Shown piece by piece: positions 51,091-59,534 of a stretch of 64,000 bases of DNA. Origin of the DNA: Anaerolineae bacterium. Its GTDB lineage: Bacteria > Chloroflexota > Anaerolineae > UBA4142 > SHND01. The translations under genes and the position numbers were made by a program. Within the stretch, counting starts at the first letter, position 1, and each line of letters starts with the position of its first letter. Where the stretch lies: positions 1-64,000 of the forward strand of contig JADZCJ010000037.1 of NCBI GenBank assembly GCA_020851635.1. The letters are read 5' to 3'. The notes beneath the pieces were generated by a model. That model was not told the origin of the DNA and made no database searches. It saw only the letters and a list, made by a program, of their open reading frames with translations.

Positions 51091-51182
51091 CCGCGTAGAA
51101 CACCCATTCGTCCGATTCAAGATGCGCGCCTGCTCCTTCCCCTGCCACGTTTCCCTGTCGGTAGGGGTTGTTTTGTCATCTC

Positions 51183-54100
51183 ATGTCCGATTTTGTCCAC
51201 CTTCACGTCCACTCTGAATATTCCCTTTTGGATGGGCATTCCCGGACCAAAGCTCTTGCCGCCCGCGCTCAAGAATTGGGCATGTCTGCCGTTGCCCTCA
51301 CCGATCACGGCACCATGTTCGGCGTCATCGAGTTTCACGACGCCTGCAGGGCGCAAGGCGTCAAACCCATCATCGGCGTCGAAAGCTATATCGCCCCCCG
51401 CAGCATGAACGAGCGCGACGGCAAACTTGACCGCTCCAACTACCATCTCCTCTTGCTGGCGGAAAACGAGACCGGCTACAAGAACCTCCTCAAGCTCTCT
51501 TCGACCGCTCAACTCGAAGGATTCTATCAAAAACCACGCGTTGACAAGACGTATTTAGCAGACGTGGCTGACGGACTGATTGCCACCACCGGCTGTCTTT
51601 CCGCCGAAATCCCCACCCTGATCGCTCAAAACAAGTCAAAACAGGCGCGCGACCTGGTTGATTGGTATCGCCAGGTCTTTCAAGACCGGTTCTATGTCGA
51701 GCTTCAGGAGCACGGGATTCCCGAACTGACGCGCGTCAATACCGAGCTGATTGCCATCGCCCGCGAATTTGATCTCAAACTCGTTGCCACCAATGACGTT
51801 CACTATGTGGCAAAACAAGACTGGTTCGCGCAGGATGTGCTGCTCTGTGTCCAAACCGGCGCGACACTCAGCTCGACCGACCGCATGAAAATGGACGCGC
51901 GCGACTATTGGTTCAAGTCGCGTGATGAAATGTTCGAGGTCTGGCGCGAATTTCCGCAAGCGCTTACCAACACTCTTGAAATCGCGGAACGCTGCAACGT
52001 TGACCTGTCGTTCAAGGGGTATCATCTCCCCAATTTTCCCGTCCCCGACGGCTATACCGCCGAGAATTATCTGCGGCTCATCTGCGAACAGGGCTTTCGC
52101 CAGCGCTATCCCGATTCCACCCCGTTCCAAACAGAACGCCTGAATTACGAACTCGGTGTCATCCACAAAATGGGTTTCGACACCTATTTTCTCATTGTTT
52201 GGGACCTGACCATGCATGCCCGCCAGCATGGCATCTGGGCAAATGCGCGCGGCTCGGCCGCGGGTTCGATGGTCGCCTATTGTTTGGGCATCACTCACCT
52301 CGACCCGCTCGAGCACAACCTCATATTCGAGCGATTCCTCAACCCCGACCGCATCTCGATGCCCGACATTGACCTCGATTTTCCGGACGACGCGCGCGAG
52401 CACATGATCCGCTATACCGTCGAAAAATATGGCAAAGCGAACGTCGCCCAAATCATCACGTTTGGCAAAATGCTCGCCAAAGCAGCCATTCGCGATATCG
52501 GGCGCGTGATGGACTATCCGTTGAGCGAAACCGACCGCGTCGCCAAGCTCATTCCTGTCGGTCCGGGACAGACCATCGAAGGGTCGCTCGAAAATGTGCG
52601 CGAACTGCGCGAACTGTACGAGAGCTCTGACTATATCAAAAAGCTCATTGACAACGCCAAACTCGTCGAAGGTCTCACGCGCAACGCGTCCACCCATGCG
52701 GCGGGCGTCGTCGTCACCGACAAGCCCGTCATTGAATACACCCCCCTCCATCGCCCGACCCGGGGTGACGAATCGGGCACGCCCGTCACACAGTATGCGA
52801 TGGGCGACATTGAGCACATCGGACTGCTCAAGATTGATTTTTTGGGTCTCGCTCATCTCACCATCGTGCGTGAAGCGTGCGCGCTCATCAACGCCCGTCA
52901 CGACTCTGCTCTTGACCTCAACACCATTCCCGTCGAAGACGACGAAGCGTTCAAACTCTTGGCGCGCGGAGATGTGATTGGGGTCTTTCAGGTCGAAGGC
53001 GGCGGCATGAAGCGCGTGCTGACACAGATGCGCCCGACCCGGTTCGATCATCTGGTCGCCACCATCGCGCTCTATCGCCCCGGTCCGATGGACTATATCC
53101 CCACTTATATCGCGCGGTTGCACGGGCAGGAAAAAGTCGAATATCGCCACCCTGCCCTCGAGCCGATTCTGTCCGAGACCTTTGGCATCATGGTCTATCA
53201 GGAACAGATCATGCGTATCGCCCGTGACCTTTGCGGCTTTACAGGTGGCGAGACCGACACCTTGCGCAAGGCGGTGGGCAAGAAAAACAAAGAAGCGATT
53301 CTCAAGCAGCGCGAGAAATTTATCGCGGGCGCGGGCAAAACAGGCATCATTGGCGAGGAGATTGCGACCCAGATTTTTGACGACATTGAATTCTTTGCCC
53401 GCTACGGTTTCAACAAGGCACATGCCGCCGTCTATGGCGTGCTCACGGGTCAGAGCGCATATCTCAAAGCGCATTACACCATCGAATACATGACCGCGCT
53501 CTTGTCCACGGACATCGGCAACACCGATAAAGTTGCCATGTTCATTGCCGAAGCGCGACACCTCGGCATCCAGGTCTTGCCGCCCGACATCCGATACAGC
53601 GGCGTCAAATATACGATTGATGACACAGCCGCTCCGGGTGGCGCCATCCGCGCGGGCTTGCTCACCATCAAAAATGTCGGTGAAGGTCCCCTGCAAGCGG
53701 TCCTCGAAGCGCGCGGCGCCGAACCGTTCACGAATCTGGACGATTTCTGCACCCGTGTGGACTTGAAACAGGTCAACCGGCGTGTGCTCGAATCACTCAT
53801 CAAAGCGGGAGCGTTTGACGGCTTTGGGCATCGCGCCCAATTGCTCCAAGCCATTGATCGTATGCTTTCGATCAGCGCGTCGCATCACAATGCGCATGCG
53901 GCAGGACAGCTCAGCATGTTTGGCGGCATCTTGGCAGCAGATACCTTTGGCGACCTGCCGCAGGCGCCCGAAATTGACATCAAGACCCAGCTCGAATGGG
54001 AAAAAGAGCTGATGGGGGTGTACTTTACCCCCCATCCCTTGCTCAAACTTGCGGCGACCGGCAAAAAACTCGTTGGCGCTTATACGGGCGAGATTTCCCA

Positions 54101-55322
54101 AGAGAGCGACGGACAGCAGGTCACCATCGGCGGGATTATCAAGAGCGTGCGCCAGATTGTCACCAAAAAAGGCGATGCGATGGCATTCCTCCAAGTCGAG
54201 GACCCGCAGGGAAGTATCGAAGTAGTCACGTTCCCGCGCACGTTCAATGACTGCCGTGATGTGATTCACCAGGATGCTCTCGTGCTGGTGCGCGGCAAAG
54301 TGCAAGTGCGCCAGGAAAAAATTGCCGTGCTTGCCGATTTGGTTTGGAACTATCCCATCGAGACGCCCAAACCCGAAGCAGTTGATCGGGCTGATCGCCC
54401 CATTCCCGGCATTTTTTCCAACACTCCAATCATTGTCGCGCCAACAACGCCCGCCGCGCATGAATATATCGAGCGCATCGAGGAAAACTGGGTCCCCGAC
54501 GCGGGCGATTGGGATGAACAAGCCGCGGAAGACGCATCAGTACAATCCGCCGCGGTTGCCGAGGCCCGCTCATCCGAACCAGCCGTCACCGAGAGCGTCG
54601 AGGAATTCGAGCCGGAACCAAGCCCCACCGAGCCGACTTGCGCGCCCCTTGCCACCCAAGCTGTGGTCGAACAAATTGTGCCGCCGGAGACCGCGTCCGC
54701 GCCTGTCGTCGCACAAACCGTTTCCTTTGATTCCGAATCTGCCGCGCCCACAGCCGCGGTGGAGGACCTTGACGATCAAGATCTGTGGTTCAGCCGTGAC
54801 GACAAAGATGAGTTGGTCTCGGAACCCGACCCGCCCGCTAATTCCGACAAGCTCGTATCGGAACAGGGAGCCATTTTACAACCCCCTGCCGCCAAAGAAA
54901 CCGTGAATGAATTCCCCCCCCCTGCGCCCGTCCCCGAAATCAAACTCGGCGGCGGCGTTGCCATTCCGAGCAAAAACGGCGGCGTCAGCTCCCGTCCCCA
55001 ACCTGCCGCGCCGCCCCCGCGCGGCAATGTAACCCCTGCCGCGCGCGAGAATGCGGCTGCCTATCCCAACTCTCGCAGCGCGCGCCGTATTCGCATCCAT
55101 CTGGAACGCACAAACGATGACCCGCTTGACACCAGGCGCATGCGTCAGGTTGTCAAACTCTTGCGGAGCGCCGAAGGGCGCGATCGTTTTGCGCTCGTCG
55201 TTCCCTCTCAAAAGAGCTGGGTCGAACTCGACTTTCCAAATTTCTATACCAACATTGACCAGGTCCGCTCCCCGCTCGAAGAAATGGTCAGCGACTGGGG
55301 CGGTTACATCGAGCTGGGCTGA
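51183..55322 (+). CDS. dnaE: DNA polymerase III subunit alpha
   Basis: Protein of 1379 aa from ATG 51183. The N-terminal PHP domain starts HLHVHSEYSLLDG. The catalytic palm has DIDLDFPDD (D396, D398, as in E. coli D401/D403). Fingers and HhH follow (IMVYQEQIMRIARDL, RYGFNKAHAAVYGVL). The OB fold is at ~975-1060 (VTIGGIIKSVRQIVTKKGDAMAFLQVEDPQGSIEVVTFP). A 215-residue Pro/Glu/Ala-rich, probably disordered insert (~1068-1283) precedes a ~90-residue C-terminal domain (RIRIHLERTNDDPLDTRR...DWGGYIELG). The usual DnaE length is ~1160, so this one is longer. It is the main replicative polymerase. It has its own extended -10 promoter. Confidence 0.95.
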   Translation: MSDFVHLHVHSEYSLLDGHSRTKALAARAQELGMSAVALTDHGTMFGVIEFHDACRAQGVKPIIGVESYIAPRSMNERDGKLDRSNYHLLLLAENETGYKNLLKLSSTAQLEGFYQKPRVDKTYLADVADGLIATTGCLSAEIPTLIAQNKSKQARDLVDWYRQVFQDRFYVELQEHGIPELTRVNTELIAIAREFDLKLVATNDVHYVAKQDWFAQDVLLCVQTGATLSSTDRMKMDARDYWFKSRDEMFEVWREFPQALTNTLEIAERCNVDLSFKGYHLPNFPVPDGYTAENYLRLICEQGFRQRYPDSTPFQTERLNYELGVIHKMGFDTYFLIVWDLTMHARQHGIWANARGSAAGSMVAYCLGITHLDPLEHNLIFERFLNPDRISMPDIDLDFPDDAREHMIRYTVEKYGKANVAQIITFGKMLAKAAIRDIGRVMDYPLSETDRVAKLIPVGPGQTIEGSLENVRELRELYESSDYIKKLIDNAKLVEGLTRNASTHAAGVVVTDKPVIEYTPLHRPTRGDESGTPVTQYAMGDIEHIGLLKIDFLGLAHLTIVREACALINARHDSALDLNTIPVEDDEAFKLLARGDVIGVFQVEGGGMKRVLTQMRPTRFDHLVATIALYRPGPMDYIPTYIARLHGQEKVEYRHPALEPILSETFGIMVYQEQIMRIARDLCGFTGGETDTLRKAVGKKNKEAILKQREKFIAGAGKTGIIGEEIATQIFDDIEFFARYGFNKAHAAVYGVLTGQSAYLKAHYTIEYMTALLSTDIGNTDKVAMFIAEARHLGIQVLPPDIRYSGVKYTIDDTAAPGGAIRAGLLTIKNVGEGPLQAVLEARGAEPFTNLDDFCTRVDLKQVNRRVLESLIKAGAFDGFGHRAQLLQAIDRMLSISASHHNAHAAGQLSMFGGILAADTFGDLPQAPEIDIKTQLEWEKELMGVYFTPHPLLKLAATGKKLVGAYTGEISQESDGQQVTIGGIIKSVRQIVTKKGDAMAFLQVEDPQGSIEVVTFPRTFNDCRDVIHQDALVLVRGKVQVRQEKIAVLADLVWNYPIETPKPEAVDRADRPIPGIFSNTPIIVAPTTPAAHEYIERIEENWVPDAGDWDEQAAEDASVQSAAVAEARSSEPAVTESVEEFEPEPSPTEPTCAPLATQAVVEQIVPPETASAPVVAQTVSFDSESAAPTAAVEDLDDQDLWFSRDDKDELVSEPDPPANSDKLVSEQGAILQPPAAKETVNEFPPPAPVPEIKLGGGVAIPSKNGGVSSRPQPAAPPPRGNVTPAARENAAAYPNSRSARRIRIHLERTNDDPLDTRRMRQVVKLLRSAEGRDRFALVVPSQKSWVELDFPNFYTNIDQVRSPLEEMVSDWGGYIELG

Positions 55323-55338
55323 ATCCCATCGCAGCAAC

Positions 55339-55369
55339 AAAAAATCGCCGCAGCGTGCGGCGATTTTTT
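55339..55369. terminator. bidirectional rho-independent terminator between dnaE and the GT-C-like gene
   Basis: AAAAAATCGCCGCA / TGCGGCGATTTTTT is a perfect 14-bp stem with a 3-nt loop and T runs on both strands. It serves both convergent genes and overlaps the stop codon of the minus-strand one. Confidence 0.9.
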
Positions 55370-57272
55370 ATCTGCAATACAGCGTGACGCGCTCTAGTTG
55401 AATTTCCGCGGGCATGTCGGCAGGGTCGAGCCGCAGCCGTAATAATGGCGCATCGCCGCGGACCGACAGGTGCAGCTCATAAGTGTGAGATTCGCCATCG
55501 GCGGTCACCTGAAACGATGTCCGCGCCTCTTCGGAAAAATCCTGCATGTCTGTCGTGAGCCAGTACAATGCCGCATTGAACGTCGGCGCATCTGCGCGGG
55601 CAAGCATTCGAATCTCGACGCGGTCCAGCTCTTGTGGCTCGATTTCCAGAAACGGACTCCCCATAAAAGGGTCGGCGCCGTTCGTTCTCACATACAGCGA
55701 CCCTTTGCGCGCTTCGAACGAGTCAATTTCGTTCCACGCCTCCCACCCTTCCGCCCCTTCTCGGAATGTCCACCGAACAAGGTTCTCCGGCGCGTCCGCA
55801 CAGCGGCGGCGGTCCCGCATCGCCTGCACCAGGTCGGCGCGTTCAATGATTTTGCGTCGGTCATATTCAAAGAAATAAGTGCGGTCCAACGCGGTCAGCG
55901 TAACCGGAAAGTTTTCCGCTCGCGTCGCGCGCAGCGTGCGGTCGTCACCATACAACATCTGAACACCATACTGCATCTGCAAGTCCGAGTTGAACAGATA
56001 GCCGCCGCGAATGACCTCGGGCAAGCCGACAAACACAAAACGCGAACCCTCAGGCACCGTCGGATGCAGGGTCTTGACTTGTTCAAACACACTCGCCACG
56101 ATCTCGCCCGCATTGCGAAAACTGGTCGTGCGCTGCCACGCCCCATACGTCAGACCGACCACCAGCGCCGCCGTCACGATGCCGCCCGCCCACTGCGCCC
56201 AACGTACGCGGGCAGAGAGCGGCTGCGCCAGAATGCTTCCCAGCGCCAGCGCGATCCCCGCGGATGCGGTAAAGAGATAACGCTCCTGCGGGGGCGACGC
56301 ATACGTGACCAGCAAAGTAATCGGTACCCACAAGAAACCAAAGATGACCGCGCCGCGCGAACGATATACCACCATCAAGAGCGCGATGACGACAAAAACG
56401 ATAATCGCCTGCCACTCGAAAATATCCGCCAAAAACGGCGCCAGCGCATACAGCATATAGCCCTGCACCTGGTACGTCCACTCCCACGACCCCAGACCAT
56501 AGCTCGAACTCGACAGCCGCCCGAACAGGTAAAAACGCAGGGCGATCAAACCAAGCACAATCAACCAAAAGGGCAGCTGCCGCCAAACCACCGCGCGGGG
56601 ATTGCGCCATATCTCTGCGCGGTGAAACACGAGTTCATAGACGGCGAGGAGCGCGGGAATCACGAGGGCAGTTTCCTTGGAGCCGACCGCCAAAATACAA
56701 AAGAGACAAGCCGCGAGCGTGTTGCGTCGCGAGCGCGGCAGCACATAATACAGGACGCACAGCACCACAAACAGCCCTGCAAGCACGTGCCCGCGCGATG
56801 CCATTTCCGAAACCGGAGCCGTATGCGCCGGCATCACCGCAAACAATATTCCGCTGATGACCGCTGCGCGACGCTGTTTGGTCAAACGGAACGTCAGCAG
56901 CGCGACCGCAAAACAGGTCGCCAGATACAAAAGCCAGTTTGTCAGGTGATAACCAAACGGTTCGAGTCGCCAGACAAAGTAATCTGCCCAGAAAATCGTC
57001 TGCCGCGTGGGTCGAAAGATCTCTTGGCCCGATACCGGGTCAATGAGCGCGCGCTCGATAAAGCGCTCGAACCAAATTGTATTGTCGCCGTTATACAAGC
57101 CATCCCGCGCGTCAAAATGCCGCGCGCCGACTTCGATGAAATCGTCAGTGACAAACCCCATGCCAAACGTCGGCGCATAGAGAATGCCCAACACGAGCGC
57201 GAGACCTATAAACAGGAGCGCAATCCAGTGTTTCGAGACCCACGCCTGTCGCTGTGTTGTCCATGTCCCCAT
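55368..57272 (-). CDS. GT-C-like polytopic membrane protein (putative glycosyltransferase)
   Basis: Protein of 634 aa. An N-terminal helix is followed by FVTDDFIEVGARHFDARDGLYNGDN, with the acidic DD expected in the first loop of GT-C glycosyltransferases. About 9-10 further hydrophobic segments run to ~385, with a large exported C-terminal region (~385-634) that looks beta-rich. Substrate segments such as SRGHVLAGLFV resemble the PMT/ArnT and TMTC groups. It should use a lipid-linked sugar on the outer face. A TATAAT only 8 nt from the ATG suggests a leaderless transcript. Confidence 0.6.
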   Translation of the reverse strand: MGTWTTQRQAWVSKHWIALLFIGLALVLGILYAPTFGMGFVTDDFIEVGARHFDARDGLYNGDNTIWFERFIERALIDPVSGQEIFRPTRQTIFWADYFVWRLEPFGYHLTNWLLYLATCFAVALLTFRLTKQRRAAVISGILFAVMPAHTAPVSEMASRGHVLAGLFVVLCVLYYVLPRSRRNTLAACLFCILAVGSKETALVIPALLAVYELVFHRAEIWRNPRAVVWRQLPFWLIVLGLIALRFYLFGRLSSSSYGLGSWEWTYQVQGYMLYALAPFLADIFEWQAIIVFVVIALLMVVYRSRGAVIFGFLWVPITLLVTYASPPQERYLFTASAGIALALGSILAQPLSARVRWAQWAGGIVTAALVVGLTYGAWQRTTSFRNAGEIVASVFEQVKTLHPTVPEGSRFVFVGLPEVIRGGYLFNSDLQMQYGVQMLYGDDRTLRATRAENFPVTLTALDRTYFFEYDRRKIIERADLVQAMRDRRRCADAPENLVRWTFREGAEGWEAWNEIDSFEARKGSLYVRTNGADPFMGSPFLEIEPQELDRVEIRMLARADAPTFNAALYWLTTDMQDFSEEARTSFQVTADGESHTYELHLSVRGDAPLLRLRLDPADMPAEIQLERVTLYCR

Positions 57273-57280
57273 CGGCAGCG

Positions 57281-57286
57281 ATTATA
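57281..57286 (-). promoter_or_regulatory. -10 box of the GT-C-like gene (leaderless)
   Basis: TATAAT on the minus strand with 8 nt between it and the ATG at 57272. Transcription would start at or next to the A of the start codon. No Shine-Dalgarno is present. Confidence 0.5.
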
Positions 57287-57378
57287 TCCACAAAGGCGTT
57301 TGCGCGCACGGCCTGACCGACGCTCATTCACCGACCTTGACAACCGGACGCCGGGAGCGGTCTTGGTGTGGTTCGGGA

Positions 57379-57384
57379 TATAAT
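57379..57384 (+). promoter_or_regulatory. -10 box of the Big_5-type gene (leaderless)
   Basis: TATAAT on the plus strand with 10 nt to the ATG at 57395, so the leader would be 3-4 nt. A consensus TTGACA lies at 57337-57342 but 36 bp away, too far for a -35. No Shine-Dalgarno. Confidence 0.5.
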
Positions 57385-57394
57385 CACCCTGCTC

Positions 57395-58414
57395 ATGTCC
57401 CGTGTCCTCATCGTTCTCGGCATCCTCGCCGCCATCCTGCTTGCCGGTCTCATCCTCGCTTTTATCCTCATCCCCACACCGCGCGTTGTCCAAATCCAAC
57501 CTGCCGACGGCAGCAGCTCTGTGCCTCCCACCACTCCCATTACCATCACTTTTTCCGCGCCGATGGACCGGGTCCGCACCCAATCCAACGTCCGCATCGA
57601 ACCCCGCGTCCTCGGCATTTTTGACTGGCAGGACGACCAAACCTTGACCTGGACTCCCCGCGCTCGCCTGCCCCTTTCGACCACCATGACGGTGCGCGTG
57701 ACCGCCGATGCGCTTTCCGCGTTCCGACGGCCGCTCGCGGACGCAAGCGCGTCTCGTTTCACCACGTTGGGTCACACCACTCTTGTGGCAAGTACGCCCG
57801 CGCTCGATGCGCGCTTTGTCTATCTGCCCGACCACGTCACCATGACATTCAATCGCCCGTTGGACGGCGGGTTGCTTGCCGACAGCATATCTATCGAGCC
57901 GTCGCTCAAGAACCAACAGCGGGCGGTGAACGGCAGCACCGTCACCGTACGCGGTTTCTTTGAACCGCACACTCGCTATCAAATCACCATCCCCGCAGTC
58001 GTGACGGATAGCGAATTTGGCATCGAACTCGATCGCGATTACGTCTGGTCTTTTACCACGACGTCACAATACCCACATTTCTCGATTCTCAACCGTGACC
58101 GCACCCTGAACGCTTCCGCCGACGTTCCCGCCTCTATTCCCACGCAGTTCATCAATGTCTCGCGTCTCGACATCGCGCTTTACCCTCTTACGACGCGCGA
58201 ATTTGAAACCCAATCCACCGCGCCGTTCGAAACCTGGTCCGCGTTGCGTCCAACCTCAACGCCGCTCGTGTCACAATCCATCATCACAAACGCCCAACTC
58301 GATCAATACACACAGCAAGCCGTTGATCTCGGCGCCCTCCCCGCAGGCGCGTATTATCTCCGCATCACCACACCCGAAGAGGTCGGCGACACGCAGCTCC
58401 TCCTGCTCAAATAA
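57395..58414 (+). CDS. anchored exported protein with bacterial Ig-like (Big_5/SbsA) domains
   Basis: Protein of 339 aa from ATG 57395. A membrane anchor (VLIVLGILAAILLAGLILAFILI, ~5-27) is followed by two Ig-like domains of the Big_5 type. The first runs from VVQIQPADGSSSVPPTTPITITFSAPMD to ~125. The second runs from TMTFNRPLDGGLLADSISIEP to the YVWSFTT strand at ~225. A C-terminal unit at ~235-339 is similar to the start of alpha-2-macroglobulin-like proteins (FINVSRLDIALYPL, YYLRITTPEE). No catalytic residues are evident, so a binding or structural role outside the cell is likely. Confidence 0.65.
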   Translation: MSRVLIVLGILAAILLAGLILAFILIPTPRVVQIQPADGSSSVPPTTPITITFSAPMDRVRTQSNVRIEPRVLGIFDWQDDQTLTWTPRARLPLSTTMTVRVTADALSAFRRPLADASASRFTTLGHTTLVASTPALDARFVYLPDHVTMTFNRPLDGGLLADSISIEPSLKNQQRAVNGSTVTVRGFFEPHTRYQITIPAVVTDSEFGIELDRDYVWSFTTTSQYPHFSILNRDRTLNASADVPASIPTQFINVSRLDIALYPLTTREFETQSTAPFETWSALRPTSTPLVSQSIITNAQLDQYTQQAVDLGALPAGAYYLRITTPEEVGDTQLLLLK

Positions 58415-58438
58415 AAAAAAGCGCCGCAGTTGCGGCGC
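58413..58438 (-). terminator. rho-independent terminator of the exported hypothetical gene
   Basis: On the minus strand GCGCCGCA / TGCGGCGC (8-bp stem, 2-nt loop) is followed by eight T. It lies 5 bp after the stop of the 58443 gene and overlaps the end of the Big_5-type gene. Confidence 0.85.
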
Positions 58439-58442
58439 CCTG

Positions 58443-59516
58443 TCAATCGGGTTCTCTTTTCAACACATTGGATGATACCCAATAAAGCCGATTGTTCACT
58501 CGAACCAGATACAACACAGACCCTTCCGTAGTCGCCCTCTGCAGCGCTTCCCCATCCGTCACATCCGGGATATTGTTGCACAAGCCCAAAATCAGCGGGC
58601 GCGGGTATTGCGCTTCGCAGGCGTAAATTGTGCTGCTCACAAACTCGACGTTTGCTCCCGCGACGGTGTCATCAAAAGTGGGCGCAGACGCAGGCGACAC
58701 AACGACATTGTCATTCAACGTCCAAAAATTCAGCGTCCCGCCAGACGACAACAGACGCGAAAATGCCCCCTCACGCGCCATCAATTCAAATGGCGCGGCC
58801 GGATCGGGCGCGGTATACAACCACAATTGGTCTGCCGGAACGGGCGCATCCTGATTCAACGCCAGGACCTGCGCAAACGGTTCGAGATATACGATCCCTG
58901 TCACGGGCGGCGTAATCGGAGGCGCCGTCAGCGGCGCCAACGCACTGTTCTGAACAATCACCAGCGGCTGCCCCGTCCTGTCAACCCGTGTTCGGAGGAT
59001 ATATTCGCACCCCGGCGCATAGCCCACCGTGCCGGTCACTTCAAGGTGATTTTCAATATTCGGCGCGAGCGGCACCTCCAATTCGGCGGGTCTCGCCGCC
59101 GTAAAGTCGCCCTGCAAACTGATGGTTCCGCCCTCGCTCGAAATCTCGATCTCTTTGCCGCGCCCAAGCGTGACCGAAACCCTTTGCGTCAAGAGGTCCG
59201 TCGGTGAAACGACCGGGTCAACCCACAACGGTTCCGGGGTAGCAAGTTGCGGGCAGGTGGGCGCGGGCGCCGTCGGCTCGATGGTGGGCGCAACCACCGC
59301 CGGCGTATCAGTCGGCGCGTCCGTTGCAGTCGGCGGCAGCGCGGTGTCAGTTGCCGGAGGTAGAGTAGGCGAGGCGTCCAACACGGCGACCTGGACAGTC
59401 GGCGTAGCGCGCGGTGACGACGCAAGGTTGCTAAACAGCGCAATCAACAGCGGCAGCGCAATGATCAAGATTACCACCAGCGCCAATGCGGCGATGCGCG
59501 CAAATCGTTCAGGCAT
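58443..59516 (-). CDS. membrane-anchored exported protein of unknown function
   Basis: Protein of 357 aa. One N-terminal helix (IAALALVVILIIALPLLIALF) is followed by a Thr/Pro/Ala linker (~35-85; TDTALPPTATDAPTDTPAVV). The exported domain has strands such as TQRVSVTLGRGKEIEISSEGG and LRTRVDRTGQPLVIVQ, and two SH3-like units near the C terminus (DQLWLYTAPDPAAPFELMAREGAFSRLL; YLVRVNNRLYWVSSNVL). No enzyme family is recognised. It lies 18 bp after the VirB4/HerA-like ATPase gene and may be its partner. Confidence 0.65.
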   Translation of the reverse strand: MPERFARIAALALVVILIIALPLLIALFSNLASSPRATPTVQVAVLDASPTLPPATDTALPPTATDAPTDTPAVVAPTIEPTAPAPTCPQLATPEPLWVDPVVSPTDLLTQRVSVTLGRGKEIEISSEGGTISLQGDFTAARPAELEVPLAPNIENHLEVTGTVGYAPGCEYILRTRVDRTGQPLVIVQNSALAPLTAPPITPPVTGIVYLEPFAQVLALNQDAPVPADQLWLYTAPDPAAPFELMAREGAFSRLLSSGGTLNFWTLNDNVVVSPASAPTFDDTVAGANVEFVSSTIYACEAQYPRPLILGLCNNIPDVTDGEALQRATTEGSVLYLVRVNNRLYWVSSNVLKREPD

Positions 59517-59534
59517 GTCTGCTCATATTCCCGG

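Noticed and set aside
50811-51182. Replication origin
   Set aside because: Three DnaA-like boxes but no AT-rich unwinding region and no dnaA/dnaN nearby; regulation of dnaE is the simpler reading.
57337-57342. TTGACA as -35 of the Big_5-type gene
   Set aside because: It lies 36 bp from the TATAAT, twice the usual spacing.
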